The notes under the pieces are model-generated. The model was not told the DNA's origin, made no database searches, and worked only from the letters and a program-made list of their open reading frames with translations. The translations under genes were made by a program, and so were the position numbers. Below are positions 7,245-17,217 of a stretch of DNA of 35,254 nucleotides, in pieces; position 1 is the first letter of the stretch; every line of letters begins with the position of its first letter. Location: positions 1 through 35,254 of the forward strand of contig JAIDCJ010000015.1 in assembly GCA_029055875.1 (NCBI GenBank). Direction: 5' to 3'. This stretch comes from Clostridia bacterium. GTDB lineage: Bacteria > Bacillota > Clostridia > Christensenellales > Borkfalkiaceae.

Positions 7245-8891
7245 TTATTTTATCTGTTCATCCTCATTTGATTCCGCTTCAATTTCAACCGTTTCGCTCT
7301 CTTTTTGATCCGCTATTTCCTCGGTCGGTTCAGGTTGGTTTGCTTCCGCAACCGCTTCCGTTTGTCCGCCGCGATGCTTGATTTTATGAAGCATATTTTT
7401 CAGCATACCCATAAAGTCACGATTCATGAGAATTGCCGCAATACAAGGCACGATCGCCAACGCAACTGCAATTCCTCCGTTTGCAAGAAGTTCCAGCCAA
7501 TGATTGGAAATTGTAACACTACTGAAATGTAATGCAACCAGAACTGCAGCAAACACCGCGATATACACATAATTACGAATATAATACTTTTTTGCAGTAG
7601 CATGGAATGCGTGTTTATATAAAACGTGCGGCTCCACTATATGACAAATAAAAAGATTCGTAATGATTGTGGCGACAATGACGCCGACAACTTTATAATC
7701 CTCCGGAAATACGCAAACAAATAAGATAGAAAGTCCGATATTCAAAAGCCCTTCAAATAACGGTTTCCAACGGTCGTTATAAAACGTACCGGTTGCATCA
7801 CGGAAAAGCAAGGTCGCCTGACGCATAAACTGTATGAAATAATTTAGAGTGATAACCAATGAGATAGTTTTGGCAAGCTCTAAGTCATTCCCAAAGAGTA
7901 TGGCAACAAGATTATCTATTACCGCATAATAACCAAGATAAAATACAATCCCTAAAATAAAATTAAGCGTATGGAAAAAATTCAAATACTTTATAATTTG
8001 GGTTTTATCTTCTTGTAGGCACATATGCCCTATCACTGAGGTCAAGGGTGAGAAACAGAGCACAAGTACTCCGAACATCGCCGTTATGATCGTCGTGTAA
8101 TTGGAATATTTGCCCAGAACTACAACGCCTATAAAAGCCGAAATGATAATGCTATCCGCAGTATTGACGAGCACACCGCCGATTTTATGCATAAACATTG
8201 CTTTTACGCTTTTGGTTACTTCTTTTTTGGTAGCTGCGTCAATGCGTTGTTTATTTGAAATAATTGGCTTATGCAATATACGGGAAATAATTTCAGTAGC
8301 AACCCATTGCGCAACGACTGCAATCACGCGGCAAGCCAAAAACCACACAAATGACCGAGTCGTAATTAAAACCACTATTTGCAATCCGCATTGAAAAAGT
8401 TGACCTGCGGAGTTTATAGTTGTCGTAATGTAGTTATTTTTATAGGCGTTAATCAGCGAAGTTTTTGAGCTGAACACATAGGACAAAACAACGGATATCA
8501 GCATTAAACCGAATGTTAAATATAAATTTACGTTCAGTTCACTGTAATCTTTGGCCAAATAAGGAAGTACGGGAAATAGTACGCATCCGCAAACAGAAAT
8601 TATCAAGCCTATAATTAAATAAAGCTTTGTAAAAAGTCCGTAAAGAGCAGAAACCTTTTGGGTGTCCCCGTCCACTATGGGTTTATACATGCAAAAAGTT
8701 ATCGCACTTCCCACCCCAAGCTCGGCAACGGAAAGAAAATCAAGAATAGAAATATATAGAGAATTGAGTCCGTTTATCTCATTCCCTATATATTTAATCA
8801 AAAATCTCCTTACTAAAATATTTGCAATCAGCAAAAAGATTTTGAATACTATTGAAACTGTTACATTCAGTAAGCCTCTTTTCTTATCCAT
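7245..8891 (-). CDS. wzx: Wzx-type polysaccharide flippase (MOP superfamily)
   Basis: A 548-residue polytopic membrane protein with about 12 to 14 hydrophobic segments, starting MDKKRGLLNVTVSIVFK, in the manner of Wzx/RfbX oligosaccharide translocases. It would flip undecaprenyl-pyrophosphate-linked repeat units across the cytoplasmic membrane. The last 50 or so residues are hydrophilic and strongly acidic (many E and D), an unusual cytoplasmic tail for this family. Its ATG lies inside the end of the GT4 gene (8-base overlap), so the two are probably coupled. It is the last gene of the polysaccharide operon. Individual Wzx substrates cannot be read from sequence. Confidence 0.88.
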   Translation of the reverse strand: MDKKRGLLNVTVSIVFKIFLLIANILVRRFLIKYIGNEINGLNSLYISILDFLSVAELGVGSAITFCMYKPIVDGDTQKVSALYGLFTKLYLIIGLIISVCGCVLFPVLPYLAKDYSELNVNLYLTFGLMLISVVLSYVFSSKTSLINAYKNNYITTTINSAGQLFQCGLQIVVLITTRSFVWFLACRVIAVVAQWVATEIISRILHKPIISNKQRIDAATKKEVTKSVKAMFMHKIGGVLVNTADSIIISAFIGVVVLGKYSNYTTIITAMFGVLVLCFSPLTSVIGHMCLQEDKTQIIKYLNFFHTLNFILGIVFYLGYYAVIDNLVAILFGNDLELAKTISLVITLNYFIQFMRQATLLFRDATGTFYNDRWKPLFEGLLNIGLSILFVCVFPEDYKVVGVIVATIITNLFICHIVEPHVLYKHAFHATAKKYYIRNYVYIAVFAAVLVALHFSSVTISNHWLELLANGGIAVALAIVPCIAAILMNRDFMGMLKNMLHKIKHRGGQTEAVAEANQPEPTEEIADQKESETVEIEAESNEDEQIK

Positions 8892-10035
8892 TGTTTACGA
8901 CGTTTTCTATAATTTTTTTGAATTCTTGTGCAGTTTTATCCCAAGACAAATTTTTTAGTTTGTCTTGAATTTTTTTATCTCTTTCAACCAATATTTCAGG
9001 ATTTGCAATTGCACGTTTGATTTCGTTATATAAACTATCATAATTCAAATCAAACAAAAAGGCATCGCTATCATCGAAGAAATAAGGAAACGATCCGTCT
9101 TTTAATTCTATGATGGGCAAACCGGTTGCCATCATTTCGTACGGAACCAAAGAGATATTTGTTCCGGAAGCAACTAAACCGAAATCACAATCCCGGTACA
9201 ACTGATTCAGCTGCTTTTTATTTAATTTTCCCAAATTTTTGCCGTACTCATATTTGAGCGAAGTTTCGCCATAGTAAAATACGCTTAATTCAATCCCGTC
9301 ATTGGCAAATTTTTCAGTAAGACTTTTTGAGATTAATTGACATAATCCCGGCATACGTCGAGGCGTATTTCTCAGATAAGCGCACAGCGACAATTTCTTT
9401 TGGGTTTTTAGCTGTGAATAATCTCTTTTCAAATAAGTATATTCGCTCTTTTCGTAGGGAAACTGAATCGTATCAATCGAAAGCGAATCATCAACGTGTT
9501 TCAAAATCATTTGCTTGTTCCACTCACCGAGCGAAATCAAATGAAAACCCATTTTATAAACTTGTTTAGCAATATAAGAATAATCGCCTGTGGCAAAAAA
9601 CAAAGGCTCATAATCTTGCACAAAGATTATTTTATAGCCCGATAATCTTTGTGCATAATACACGCTCATTACGTCGGTTGCAATTACAATATCATAATGA
9701 TTATTTTCTATACTTTTATATGATTTAATTTCACCTAAATAGTTACTTAAACAGCCTTTCGCCTGCTCAATCTGTTGGGGCTCTTCAAAGTCCGTGCTAT
9801 CAACCGCATAAACAACGTCGTATCCGTGAGAGCTCAAATAGGTTCCTATACGCAATATAGAAGTATGCCCCCCTGCACCCTTACTGATGGGAGGTATCAC
9901 AAAAACGATACTTTTTACCGATTGCGGCTTTACGTTTTCAATCGGAACGGCATTAATCCAATCTAAGCTTAACAGATTACGATTGGCTCGCTTCCCCATA
10001 GCTTTTCTGATAAATGCCTTCACACTGTTTAACAT
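8884..10035 (-). CDS. GT4 glycosyltransferase, WsaF/rhamnosyltransferase-like
   Basis: A 383-residue protein with a GT-B arrangement. The N-terminal domain has IPPISKGAGGHTSILRIG near 47-64 and FVQDYEPLFFATGDY in the middle, features of WsaF-like rhamnosyltransferases. The C-terminal domain has SLVPYEMMATGLPIIELK, the usual donor-binding segment with a conserved Glu. The ATG at 10035 is preceded by GAGGAA at good spacing. It sits between rmlD and wzx. Transfer of L-rhamnose from dTDP-L-rhamnose is a reasonable inference from similarity and from the complete rml set; the acceptor is unknown. Confidence 0.75.
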   Translation of the reverse strand: MLNSVKAFIRKAMGKRANRNLLSLDWINAVPIENVKPQSVKSIVFVIPPISKGAGGHTSILRIGTYLSSHGYDVVYAVDSTDFEEPQQIEQAKGCLSNYLGEIKSYKSIENNHYDIVIATDVMSVYYAQRLSGYKIIFVQDYEPLFFATGDYSYIAKQVYKMGFHLISLGEWNKQMILKHVDDSLSIDTIQFPYEKSEYTYLKRDYSQLKTQKKLSLCAYLRNTPRRMPGLCQLISKSLTEKFANDGIELSVFYYGETSLKYEYGKNLGKLNKKQLNQLYRDCDFGLVASGTNISLVPYEMMATGLPIIELKDGSFPYFFDDSDAFLFDLNYDSLYNEIKRAIANPEILVERDKKIQDKLKNLSWDKTAQEFKKIIENVVNNG

Positions 10036-10058
10036 TCTTTATTCCTCAATTTAAGTAA

Positions 10059-10919
10059 CTAATAATCTATCTCTTTCAAGTATCGCATAAGCGCATCTTG
10101 CCACGCGGGCAAAAGAGCAAACCCGTTTTTTGTTAGTTTACTTTTATCTAATCTGCTATTGTAAGGCCGCCTTGCCTTGCTCAAACCATATTCCTCGGTT
10201 GAAACAGGAACTACCTTCGTGGGATATCCCGCCTGACGAAAAATCTCTTTGGCAAAATCAGCCCAGGAAATATACCCGCCCTCGTTGGTTGCATGGTAAT
10301 ATCCGTATTGATCCGTCTCTATGATGTCAACAAGCAATCGTGCCAGATCCAACGTGTAGGTAGGCGTACCGATTTGATCGTTTACTACGCGCAATTCCTG
10401 ATGCGTCTTGCCGATATTTAGCATTGTTTTTATAAAATTGGCTCCATTCTTACCGAATACCCAAGCAATCCGTACAATAAAGAACTTTTCCAGCAAATTT
10501 GACACTGCAAATTCGCCTTCGAGTTTTGTCTGACCGTAATAATTTAACGGATTAAAATCCTTGCAATCGGGTTGCCAAGGGGCTGTACCGTTTCCGTCAA
10601 ACACATAATCTGTGGAAATATACATCATCTTGCAGCCGAGCCTTTCGCATTGCTGTGCAATATATTTTGTACCGTTAACGTTTATTTTATAAACCTTGTC
10701 TCGGTTCGACTCGTCTTCTGCGGCGTCAACGGCGGTCCATGCCGCACAATGAATCACGGCATCCGGTTTCAGTTCCTGTAAAACTTTTTTTACCTGACCT
10801 TCATCCGTTATATCCATTTCGTCAATATCAACGCCAATTGCTTCATGCGAACGCTGATTTAATTCATTTACTACGTCGTATCCTAATTGACCTTTTACGC
10901 CCGTAACCAGTACTCTCAT
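10059..10919 (-). CDS. rmlD: dTDP-4-dehydrorhamnose reductase RmlD
   Basis: A 286-residue short-chain reductase that makes the last step to dTDP-L-rhamnose. It starts MRVLVTGVKGQLGYDVV (Rossmann GxxGxxG) and contains STDYVFDG and the catalytic Tyr-Lys pair in YYGQTKLEGE. The open frame extends to 11006, but those extra residues match nothing in the family. ATG at 10919 overlaps the stop of the upstream glycosyltransferase gene as ATGA and is the right start. It is separated from rmlA, rmlC and rmlB by that glycosyltransferase gene. Confidence 0.95.
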   Translation of the reverse strand: MRVLVTGVKGQLGYDVVNELNQRSHEAIGVDIDEMDITDEGQVKKVLQELKPDAVIHCAAWTAVDAAEDESNRDKVYKINVNGTKYIAQQCERLGCKMMYISTDYVFDGNGTAPWQPDCKDFNPLNYYGQTKLEGEFAVSNLLEKFFIVRIAWVFGKNGANFIKTMLNIGKTHQELRVVNDQIGTPTYTLDLARLLVDIIETDQYGYYHATNEGGYISWADFAKEIFRQAGYPTKVVPVSTEEYGLSKARRPYNSRLDKSKLTKNGFALLPAWQDALMRYLKEIDY

Positions 10920-11671
10920 TTTTTCTTTCTCCGAGTCATTTCCTTGAATCGTGATACCGTTGCATAAATAAAATACATAAAAGAATTGCATTTTATATTG
11001 ATGCACGTGGTTTCCATTCGTTCTAATTTTTTTCTATACTTTTTTATCATCAATTTCAGAGAATGACGAAAAGATTTATTATAAGCGTTACCCTTTGATT
11101 CGTGACATATCTGCGCAGACAAAATCAGATTTTCTCCGCCGTTTAACAAATTATTGTAACAAATATCTGCGCCGTAAAAATGCCAATTGTTACAAGTGTC
11201 TTCATCGAATTTGAGTTTTTTCCACAAATCTTTTTGCATTGCAAATAAGCATTCGTCTAAAGTAATTGCCTGCATCAGTTCACCGCGGGAAGATCTTCCG
11301 CGATATATTCTGTCCTTTGATTCACAAAAATCATAATAAATCAGATGATCTTTTTTTGCGACGCCGGCAACTCCCAAGATTGCATTTGCATGATTGTGAA
11401 GAAAATTATAGTATTTTTCTAAAAACTTATCGTCCCACAAATAGATGTCTTGATGCATAAAAACAATTACTTCACCGTTTGCTTTTTCCGCACCGTAATT
11501 CAATGCACTTGCAGCAGAAGAAAATCTGTTTTTACGATTATCAAGCAAAATTAATTCGGTTGACGGGAATACCGACTGCGCCTCCAAATACTTTACGGCC
11601 TCAGACAGTTGTTCCTCATTCGTGTAAACGATCACCACCGATATTTTTGTTTCGTTTTGAGAAGCTTGCAT
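10916..11671 (-). CDS. GT2-like glycosyltransferase (Glyco_tranf_2_5-like)
   Basis: A 251-residue GT-A type protein: ISVVIVYTNEEQ at the N-terminus, then GEVIVFMHQDIYLWDD, where HQD takes the place of the metal-binding DxD, and NNWHFYGADIC further on. This resembles the small GT2 subgroup Glyco_tranf_2_5 (PF13712), often found in rhamnose-containing polysaccharide clusters. It lies directly between rmlB (no gap) and rmlD (4-base ATGA overlap). Donor and acceptor are unknown; rhamnose is a possible donor given the neighbours. Confidence 0.7.
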   Translation of the reverse strand: MQASQNETKISVVIVYTNEEQLSEAVKYLEAQSVFPSTELILLDNRKNRFSSAASALNYGAEKANGEVIVFMHQDIYLWDDKFLEKYYNFLHNHANAILGVAGVAKKDHLIYYDFCESKDRIYRGRSSRGELMQAITLDECLFAMQKDLWKKLKFDEDTCNNWHFYGADICYNNLLNGGENLILSAQICHESKGNAYNKSFRHSLKLMIKKYRKKLERMETTCINIKCNSFMYFIYATVSRFKEMTRRKKK

Positions 11672-12691
11672 TTATCTGTTTCCGTACATTTTTTCGTAAT
11701 AATTTTGATATTCACCGCTAATAATCGTTTCCCACCATTCACGGTTATCTAAGTACCATTGAATGGTCTTTTTAATTCCGTCGGCAAATTTAGTCTCGGG
11801 CAGCCAGCCTAACTCATTATGAATTTTTGTCGGGTCGATCGCATACCGCAGGTCGTGCCCCTTTCTATCCGATACATACGTGATAAGGCTTTCGGACATG
11901 TGAAGCTCCTTACAAATAAGCTTCACGATATCTATATTCGTCATCTCGTTATGTCCGCCGACGTTGTATACCTCACCTACTCTTCCCTTATGAATAATTA
12001 AATCAATCGCCTTACAATGGTCTTCGACGTAAAGCCAGTCACGAACGTTTTCACCCGTGCCGTAAACGGGAAGCGGCTTATGATTCAATGCGTTTGCTAT
12101 CATTAACGGTATCAGCTTTTCGGGAAAATGATACGGTCCGTAATTGTTTGAACAACGGCTTATACTTACAGGCAAACCGTAAGTCCTGTAATACGCCAAC
12201 ACCAACAAATCAGCGCTTGCCTTACTTGACGAATAGGGACTGCTCGTATGGATAGGCGTATTCTCGGTAAAGAACAAATCGGGTCTATCAAGCGGTAAAT
12301 CGCCGTACACTTCATCGGTAGAAACCTGATGAAAACGCTTTATTTTATACTTACGGCAAGCATCCATAAGCGTTGCCGTACCGATAATATTCGTCTGCAA
12401 AAAAATACCCGGATCTTCGATGCTTCTGTCAACATGGCTCTCAGCCGCAAAGTTCACGACAACGTCCGGTTTCTCTTCTTCAAAAAGCTGATATACTGCC
12501 GCTCTATCACAAATATCTGCCTTGACAAAACGGAAATTCGGCTTGTCCAACACACTTTTTAGAGTAGATAAATTTCCTGCATAGGTCAATTTATCCAGAC
12601 AAATTACTCTGTAATCGGGATATTTTTTTAGTATGTGAAATATGAAGTTGCTACCGATAAAACCGGCTCCGCCTGTTACAATGATTGTCAT
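11672..12691 (-). CDS. rmlB: dTDP-glucose 4,6-dehydratase RmlB
   Basis: A 339-residue extended short-chain dehydrogenase converting dTDP-glucose to dTDP-4-keto-6-deoxyglucose. The N-terminus has the NAD motif TGGAGFIGSNF; FAAESHVDRSI, STDEVYGD and the catalytic YSSSKASADLLV are all present and the length is typical. It overlaps the end of rmlC by four bases (ATGA, 12688-12691). Confidence 0.97.
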   Translation of the reverse strand: MTIIVTGGAGFIGSNFIFHILKKYPDYRVICLDKLTYAGNLSTLKSVLDKPNFRFVKADICDRAAVYQLFEEEKPDVVVNFAAESHVDRSIEDPGIFLQTNIIGTATLMDACRKYKIKRFHQVSTDEVYGDLPLDRPDLFFTENTPIHTSSPYSSSKASADLLVLAYYRTYGLPVSISRCSNNYGPYHFPEKLIPLMIANALNHKPLPVYGTGENVRDWLYVEDHCKAIDLIIHKGRVGEVYNVGGHNEMTNIDIVKLICKELHMSESLITYVSDRKGHDLRYAIDPTKIHNELGWLPETKFADGIKKTIQWYLDNREWWETIISGEYQNYYEKMYGNR

Positions 12692-13254
12692 GATTGGTTT
12701 CCTCCGAAAGTTAATTTACAGTCACGAAGCCTCGGATGTTTTTTGTCTTTCTCGCTAAGCTGTACGTCCGTAACGTCACCCCAATTGATTGCAATATCGG
12801 GGTCATTCCAAATGATACCGCCCTCATCCTCAGGATGATAGACCTCATCGCATTTATATACAAACGTAGCCGTTTCCGAAAGCACAAGAAAACCGTGGGC
12901 AAAACCGCGCGGGATCATAAACTGTCTTTTGTTCTCACTACTCAGTTTTACGCCAACCCACTTCCCGTAGGTTTTACTGTCTTTCCGCAAATCGACTGCA
13001 ACGTCAAAAACCTCTCCCTCGATTACGCGCACAAGCTTTGCCTGAGGAAACGTCTTTTGAAAATGAAGCCCTCTTAAAACCCCTTTATGGCTTTTCGATT
13101 GATTATCCTGTACAAAGGTGTAATTCAAACCATTTTCTTTGAACTCGGCTTCGTTGTACGTTTCCATAAAATAGCCGCGGCTATCCCCAAACACCGTAGG
13201 CTCTATAATTACCACGCCTTCGATATCTGTTTTGATAAAATTGAATTTGCCCAT
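12688..13254 (-). CDS. rmlC: dTDP-4-dehydrorhamnose 3,5-epimerase RmlC
   Basis: A 188-residue cupin epimerase. The family signatures GDSRGYFMETYNE, QDNQSKSHKGVLRGLHFQ (catalytic His) and PRGFAHGFLVLSE are visible, and the length is typical. Its start overlaps the rmlA stop by one base (TAATG), so translation is probably coupled. It provides the third step of the dTDP-L-rhamnose pathway. Confidence 0.97.
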   Translation of the reverse strand: MGKFNFIKTDIEGVVIIEPTVFGDSRGYFMETYNEAEFKENGLNYTFVQDNQSKSHKGVLRGLHFQKTFPQAKLVRVIEGEVFDVAVDLRKDSKTYGKWVGVKLSSENKRQFMIPRGFAHGFLVLSETATFVYKCDEVYHPEDEGGIIWNDPDIAINWGDVTDVQLSEKDKKHPRLRDCKLTFGGNQS

Positions 13255-14135
13255 TACTTTACACTTCCTGCAACTTTTCTCAGGTGGTCTCCATAAGGTG
13301 ATTTCCCGTAGCTCTCTGTTATTTTCAAAAGCTGTTCCCTATCGATCCATCCGTTACGGTATGCAATTTCTTCGGGTGCAGAAATCGTTACGTCTTGCCG
13401 TTGCGACAAAACCCGTACAAACTCCGCCGCCTCGAACAAACTATCCATAGTGCCCGTATCAAGCCACGCAAACCCTGTGTCCAGAAGTTGAACGGTTAAA
13501 TCTTCCGCCTCCAAATACATACGGTTAAGATCGGTTATCTCAAGCTCGTGACGTTTGGGCGACGGTTTAATCTTCTTGGCAAACTCGACCGCGCGATTGT
13601 CGTAAAAATAAAGCCCTGTTATACAGTAATTCGATTTCGGGTTTTGGGGCTTTTCCTCAACAGATAATACGTTCCCGTCGCGATCGAATTCCACTATTCC
13701 GAAGCGCTGAGGGTCCTTAACGCCGTAGCCGAATATGGTAGCTTTACCGTGTTCGGCGTTGCGCTGGGCTTCTTTCAAAATTTTCGTAAAGCCGTGTCCG
13801 TAGAAAATATTGTCGCCTAGAATCATGGCCACGGTGTCTTTACCGATAAATTTCTCTCCGATAATAAACGCCTGCGCAAGCCCATCGGGTGAGGGCTGAA
13901 CGGCATATTGAAGCCGCACGCCGAACGCACTTCCGTCGCCTAAAAGCTCCTTAAATCTCGGCGTATCCTGCGGCGTTGAAATAATGAGGATATCTCTTAT
14001 TCCCGACGTCATAAGCGTTGACAATGGGTAATAGATCATCGGCTTATCATAAACCGGTAATAATTGTTTGCTCGTAACCTTTGTGAGCGGATACAACCTT
14101 GTTCCAGACCCTCCTGCAAGTATTATTCCCTTCAT
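13254..14135 (-). CDS. rmlA: Glucose-1-phosphate thymidylyltransferase RmlA
   Basis: A 293-residue nucleotidyltransferase making dTDP-glucose from glucose-1-phosphate and dTTP, the first step to dTDP-L-rhamnose. It starts [18 protein letters not shown], the nucleotide-binding signature, followed by [17 protein letters not shown] and [10 protein letters not shown], and it ends with the allosteric-site region typical of RmlA. The ATG overlaps the stop of the upstream rhamnosyltransferase-like GT2 gene as ATGA. RmlA is usually feedback-inhibited by dTDP-L-rhamnose. Confidence 0.97.
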   Translation of the reverse strand: MKGIILAGGSGTRLYPLTKVTSKQLLPVYDKPMIYYPLSTLMTSGIRDILIISTPQDTPRFKELLGDGSAFGVRLQYAVQPSPDGLAQAFIIGEKFIGKDTVAMILGDNIFYGHGFTKILKEAQRNAEHGKATIFGYGVKDPQRFGIVEFDRDGNVLSVEEKPQNPKSNYCITGLYFYDNRAVEFAKKIKPSPKRHELEITDLNRMYLEAEDLTVQLLDTGFAWLDTGTMDSLFEAAEFVRVLSQRQDVTISAPEEIAYRNGWIDREQLLKITESYGKSPYGDHLRKVAGSVK

Positions 14136-14995
14136 AAAAACGAATATTTCTCCTTTAGTTCTTTATATAGTTTTTTGGAGTCTTTTTTGCCGCGACGTAT
14201 TGCTCTTAACTTTTTTATCTTATCCTTTTCCACAAGGATTATTTTTATTTCCATGTAGCGTATATATTTTTTTAATTCCTTAATCGCTCTAAATTCCTTA
14301 TAAACACGAAATATCAAATGAGAATTTCGCCAGGTGTAATACAACCTGAAAGGTGAATAATTAAGGGTTCTAAAAGTCTTGAACAATATTTTGCACTTAA
14401 TCGGCTCGCCTATACAGTGCAAATACGTTACCCCGCTACTGAATATTTGGTAACCGTTTTTTTTCAAACGATAACACATTTCGTTATCAACGGCATCAAT
14501 GAACAGTTCGGGCATATAATTCCCCACGTCCATAATTGCTTTTACGTCGGCAAGCGCACCGGAGGTTATGACTGCATCTACAGGCGCAAACCAATCTTCG
14601 GGAGGTAAGGGCTCAATAAAATCGGGATTTACTCTGGTTCCGCAAACCATTGCAATTTTCTCGCCCTTCATTAAAATTTGAGCCAATTTATCTACCATCC
14701 CGTCACTGATAACGGAATCCTGATCCAACGTAAAAATATAATCGTATCCGTTATGATGCGCATACTCGGTGCCGTCATGCAATGGGCCCGCAACGCCGTA
14801 ATTTTTGTCGTTCAGAATAATCTCGACTCCCTTTCGGGCGCACAGATCCACAATATCCTGTCTGTTTATCGAATTGTTTTCATAGACAAGCAATTTGTCA
14901 ACCTGTCCGACAACTGCGTCGATATTTTTTTCCAATAAATCTATTTCAGGATTATAGGTTGTTATGGTAGATAATACCTTGTAACTTGCACTCAT
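14132..14995 (-). CDS. GT2 glycosyltransferase, rhamnosyltransferase-like
   Basis: A 287-residue GT-A enzyme. The N-terminus [15 protein letters not shown] and the metal-binding region YIFTLDQDS are characteristic of the rhamnosyltransferase subgroup of GT2 (RfbN-like, TIGR01556 style). [20 protein letters not shown] holds the ED-type acceptor motif in variant form. The basic, lysine-rich C-terminus may lie against the membrane. It is the first gene upstream of the contiguous rmlA-C-B block and is coupled to rmlA, supporting dTDP-L-rhamnose as donor. Confidence 0.78.
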   Translation of the reverse strand: MSASYKVLSTITTYNPEIDLLEKNIDAVVGQVDKLLVYENNSINRQDIVDLCARKGVEIILNDKNYGVAGPLHDGTEYAHHNGYDYIFTLDQDSVISDGMVDKLAQILMKGEKIAMVCGTRVNPDFIEPLPPEDWFAPVDAVITSGALADVKAIMDVGNYMPELFIDAVDNEMCYRLKKNGYQIFSSGVTYLHCIGEPIKCKILFKTFRTLNYSPFRLYYTWRNSHLIFRVYKEFRAIKELKKYIRYMEIKIILVEKDKIKKLRAIRRGKKDSKKLYKELKEKYSFL

Positions 14996-15018
14996 TGATT
15001 CTTATCAATCCCCGTTAT

Positions 15019-15942
15019 CTAAATCAGCTTCAAACGCACTGCCCAGCGGAACCAAAAATCCGCTTTTTTATTCTTGGAAAATGCTTTATCTTTCAGCAAA
15101 GTTTTGCGTGCCTTTTTATCAGTTCTATAATATCCAACCGCATAAAGTAAACGCTTTTGCTCATCGTCTAATCTATCGCCGTAAAGGTTCAAAAGCATTT
15201 TGCTTCTTTCACTGCGAATCGAATTGCTTGAACCGAAAAATCTCTTAACACGCTTAAAAAAGCTTTTCACTTTTCCGATCGACTGCTCGCCGCAAACGTT
15301 GTCTCCGTGCTGGCGATAGTACATGCCGGGAACCGTATCATAAATAATTTTTCCGAACAATACGGTTATTAAATCGGATAAGCGGTCATGCATGATGACC
15401 ATATTCCGGTCCATATCGTATTGAACGAATTCTCTTCTTGCCGCGTCGTTAAAAATATCGGTACAGCCTGTGGACACGTTGTAAATAAGAACGTGCGCCA
15501 AATCCGTATAGACTTTTTCGTTATTCATCGGTGCTACGGGATTCAATTCGGCATCTGTAACCATCACATTACTGTTATATATGATAGGCATGTCCGCATT
15601 TTCAACTTGTTGTATGGCAGCGATTCCCCTTGCCAATTTATCCGGAAACCAAACGTCGTCCTGATCGGCATAAGCGTAATAATCCGATTGCTCGCAATTA
15701 CAAACCAGGTGCCAGAAGCTTTTTTCCGGCTTTAAGTTCTCTCCCGTATAATACGAAACCACGTTACCGTATTTTTGTACGTATTCTTCAAGAATATCAA
15801 GCGTTTTATCTTTCGAGCCGTCATCACGCGCTAAAATTTTCAATTCAACGTTATCCGGCAATTTTTGTTCGAGAATGCTGTCCAGCTGTTCACGAAGATA
15901 ACGTTCGCCATTATAAGTTGAAAGTAAAACAGTTATGCGCAT
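15019..15942 (-). CDS. GT2 glycosyltransferase
   Basis: A 307-residue GT-A glycosyltransferase: MRITVLLSTYNGERYLREQL, ARDDGSKDKTLDIL, and YYAYADQDDVWFPDKL with the DxD-type metal site. The ADQDDVW form is common in GT2 enzymes of the RgpB/CpsI kind that add rhamnose or other hexoses in Gram-positive polysaccharides. It follows the polymerase gene after four bases. The sugar donor cannot be fixed. Confidence 0.8.
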   Translation of the reverse strand: MRITVLLSTYNGERYLREQLDSILEQKLPDNVELKILARDDGSKDKTLDILEEYVQKYGNVVSYYTGENLKPEKSFWHLVCNCEQSDYYAYADQDDVWFPDKLARGIAAIQQVENADMPIIYNSNVMVTDAELNPVAPMNNEKVYTDLAHVLIYNVSTGCTDIFNDAARREFVQYDMDRNMVIMHDRLSDLITVLFGKIIYDTVPGMYYRQHGDNVCGEQSIGKVKSFFKRVKRFFGSSNSIRSERSKMLLNLYGDRLDDEQKRLLYAVGYYRTDKKARKTLLKDKAFSKNKKADFWFRWAVRLKLI

Positions 15943-15946
15943 TTCA

Positions 15947-17155
15947 CTACCTTCGTTTTTTGTTTATTCTTAAATGTGCAGCTTGCCTTAAAACAATCAT
16001 GAAAATCAAACATACAGCAATCACAATCACACATTGTAGCGTGTTGACTATATCAACGTAATTAAAGAATAAATTATACTCCATGATTGCATGAATGATA
16101 TCTTGATTTCTATTACGATACATATCGGTAATCAGCCAACCGCCAATCAATAGGAACAAAGCCATCAAAGAAATTTGCTTTGAATTTGATTTTCGGGGAG
16201 AATTTTCGTATAACAGTGCCAGACCGATTGTATCTAAAATTAAAACGTTTCTGAATATGCGGTTGAAATTACTATTTATAAAGCTAAAAGGCAAGAAAAG
16301 CCCCATAATAATTTCAATTTTGAAAATTATATCTATCGTTTTTTTCGCGGATTCGTTGGATATTTTACTTCTATACCGATACAACGGGAATAAAGTAACC
16401 AAATGTAGTGCTAAGACTACCCAACAGTTCATCCGAACAGTAGTTGTGAAGTATCCCGATCCGCGATTCAGCAATTGTGAAATAGCCGTCAGTATCTGCG
16501 GAAGGAAAGGTTGAAGAAGTACACAACCTATAAACATGATGGTTGCAATGCCGAAAAGAATTTGATAAAAAATCTTTTTATTTGAAAATCTTGTCAGCAA
16601 TAAAACTAAATATACAAATGAAAGCGTGTGAATACTACCGGCAATGATGATACAGCCTATATATTTCAAAATGGATAAACCCGATTTTTGAAACAAATAT
16701 CTTGTAGCAAATAGAATAATAAACTGTGTCAGGCAATTTCTCAGTTGAATGGTATCGAAGAAAAATAAATACACCATGTACAATCCGACGATAAAATTCG
16801 GATTTACTTTATAATATCTTATTGTGGAATGCAACAATGCTAAACACGCAAATGTCAGAATGATTCTAAAAGCAAAGAAATCGAGTCCGATTTTACTTCC
16901 GCAAAACATCAAAAACGTATATCCAAATTCCATATACGTTGAATCCAGCGCGTTAGATAAATCAACTGCATTCCCTACCAATTTATATGTTGCAATATAT
17001 GTGCCTATATCCGGACCATTATAATTAAAAGCCATTAAAATAAATATGACAACGAAAGCAACAGCATAGAGCATATTGCTTTTCTTTTTCATTGTACCCC
17101 AAAAAATATTTAGAGCACAAATTAAATAAAAAATAAAATACAGAAAAACAGTCAT
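15947..17155 (-). CDS. wzy: EpsG/Wzy-type polysaccharide polymerase
   Basis: A 402-residue polytopic membrane protein with about ten hydrophobic segments. The N-terminal half contains FNYNGPDIGTYIATYK and a later FGYTFLMFCGSKIGLDFFAFR, the pattern of EpsG-family polymerases (D-x-x-x-Y followed by E-x-G-Y). It would link flipped repeat units outside the membrane. It is the only polymerase-like membrane gene in the cluster besides wzx. A 62-base gap separates it from tagD, the longest gap in the operon apart from the stretch before licD. Confidence 0.8.
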   Translation of the reverse strand: MTVFLYFIFYLICALNIFWGTMKKKSNMLYAVAFVVIFILMAFNYNGPDIGTYIATYKLVGNAVDLSNALDSTYMEFGYTFLMFCGSKIGLDFFAFRIILTFACLALLHSTIRYYKVNPNFIVGLYMVYLFFFDTIQLRNCLTQFIILFATRYLFQKSGLSILKYIGCIIIAGSIHTLSFVYLVLLLTRFSNKKIFYQILFGIATIMFIGCVLLQPFLPQILTAISQLLNRGSGYFTTTVRMNCWVVLALHLVTLFPLYRYRSKISNESAKKTIDIIFKIEIIMGLFLPFSFINSNFNRIFRNVLILDTIGLALLYENSPRKSNSKQISLMALFLLIGGWLITDMYRNRNQDIIHAIMEYNLFFNYVDIVNTLQCVIVIAVCLIFMIVLRQAAHLRINKKRR

Positions 17156-17217
17156 AGAGTATTTTAATAATTAGGCTTTTATTGCAAAACTTTAACCATA
17201 TAATATCGCAACGACAA

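Noticed and set aside
10920..11006. Longer N-terminus for rmlD
   Set aside because: The extra residues are the end of the upstream glycosyltransferase gene read in another frame; the ATGA overlap and the Rossmann motif fix the start at 10919.
17156..17217. Possible internal promoter between tagD and the polymerase gene
   Set aside because: The gap is A/T-rich but has no pair of hexamers at suitable spacing.
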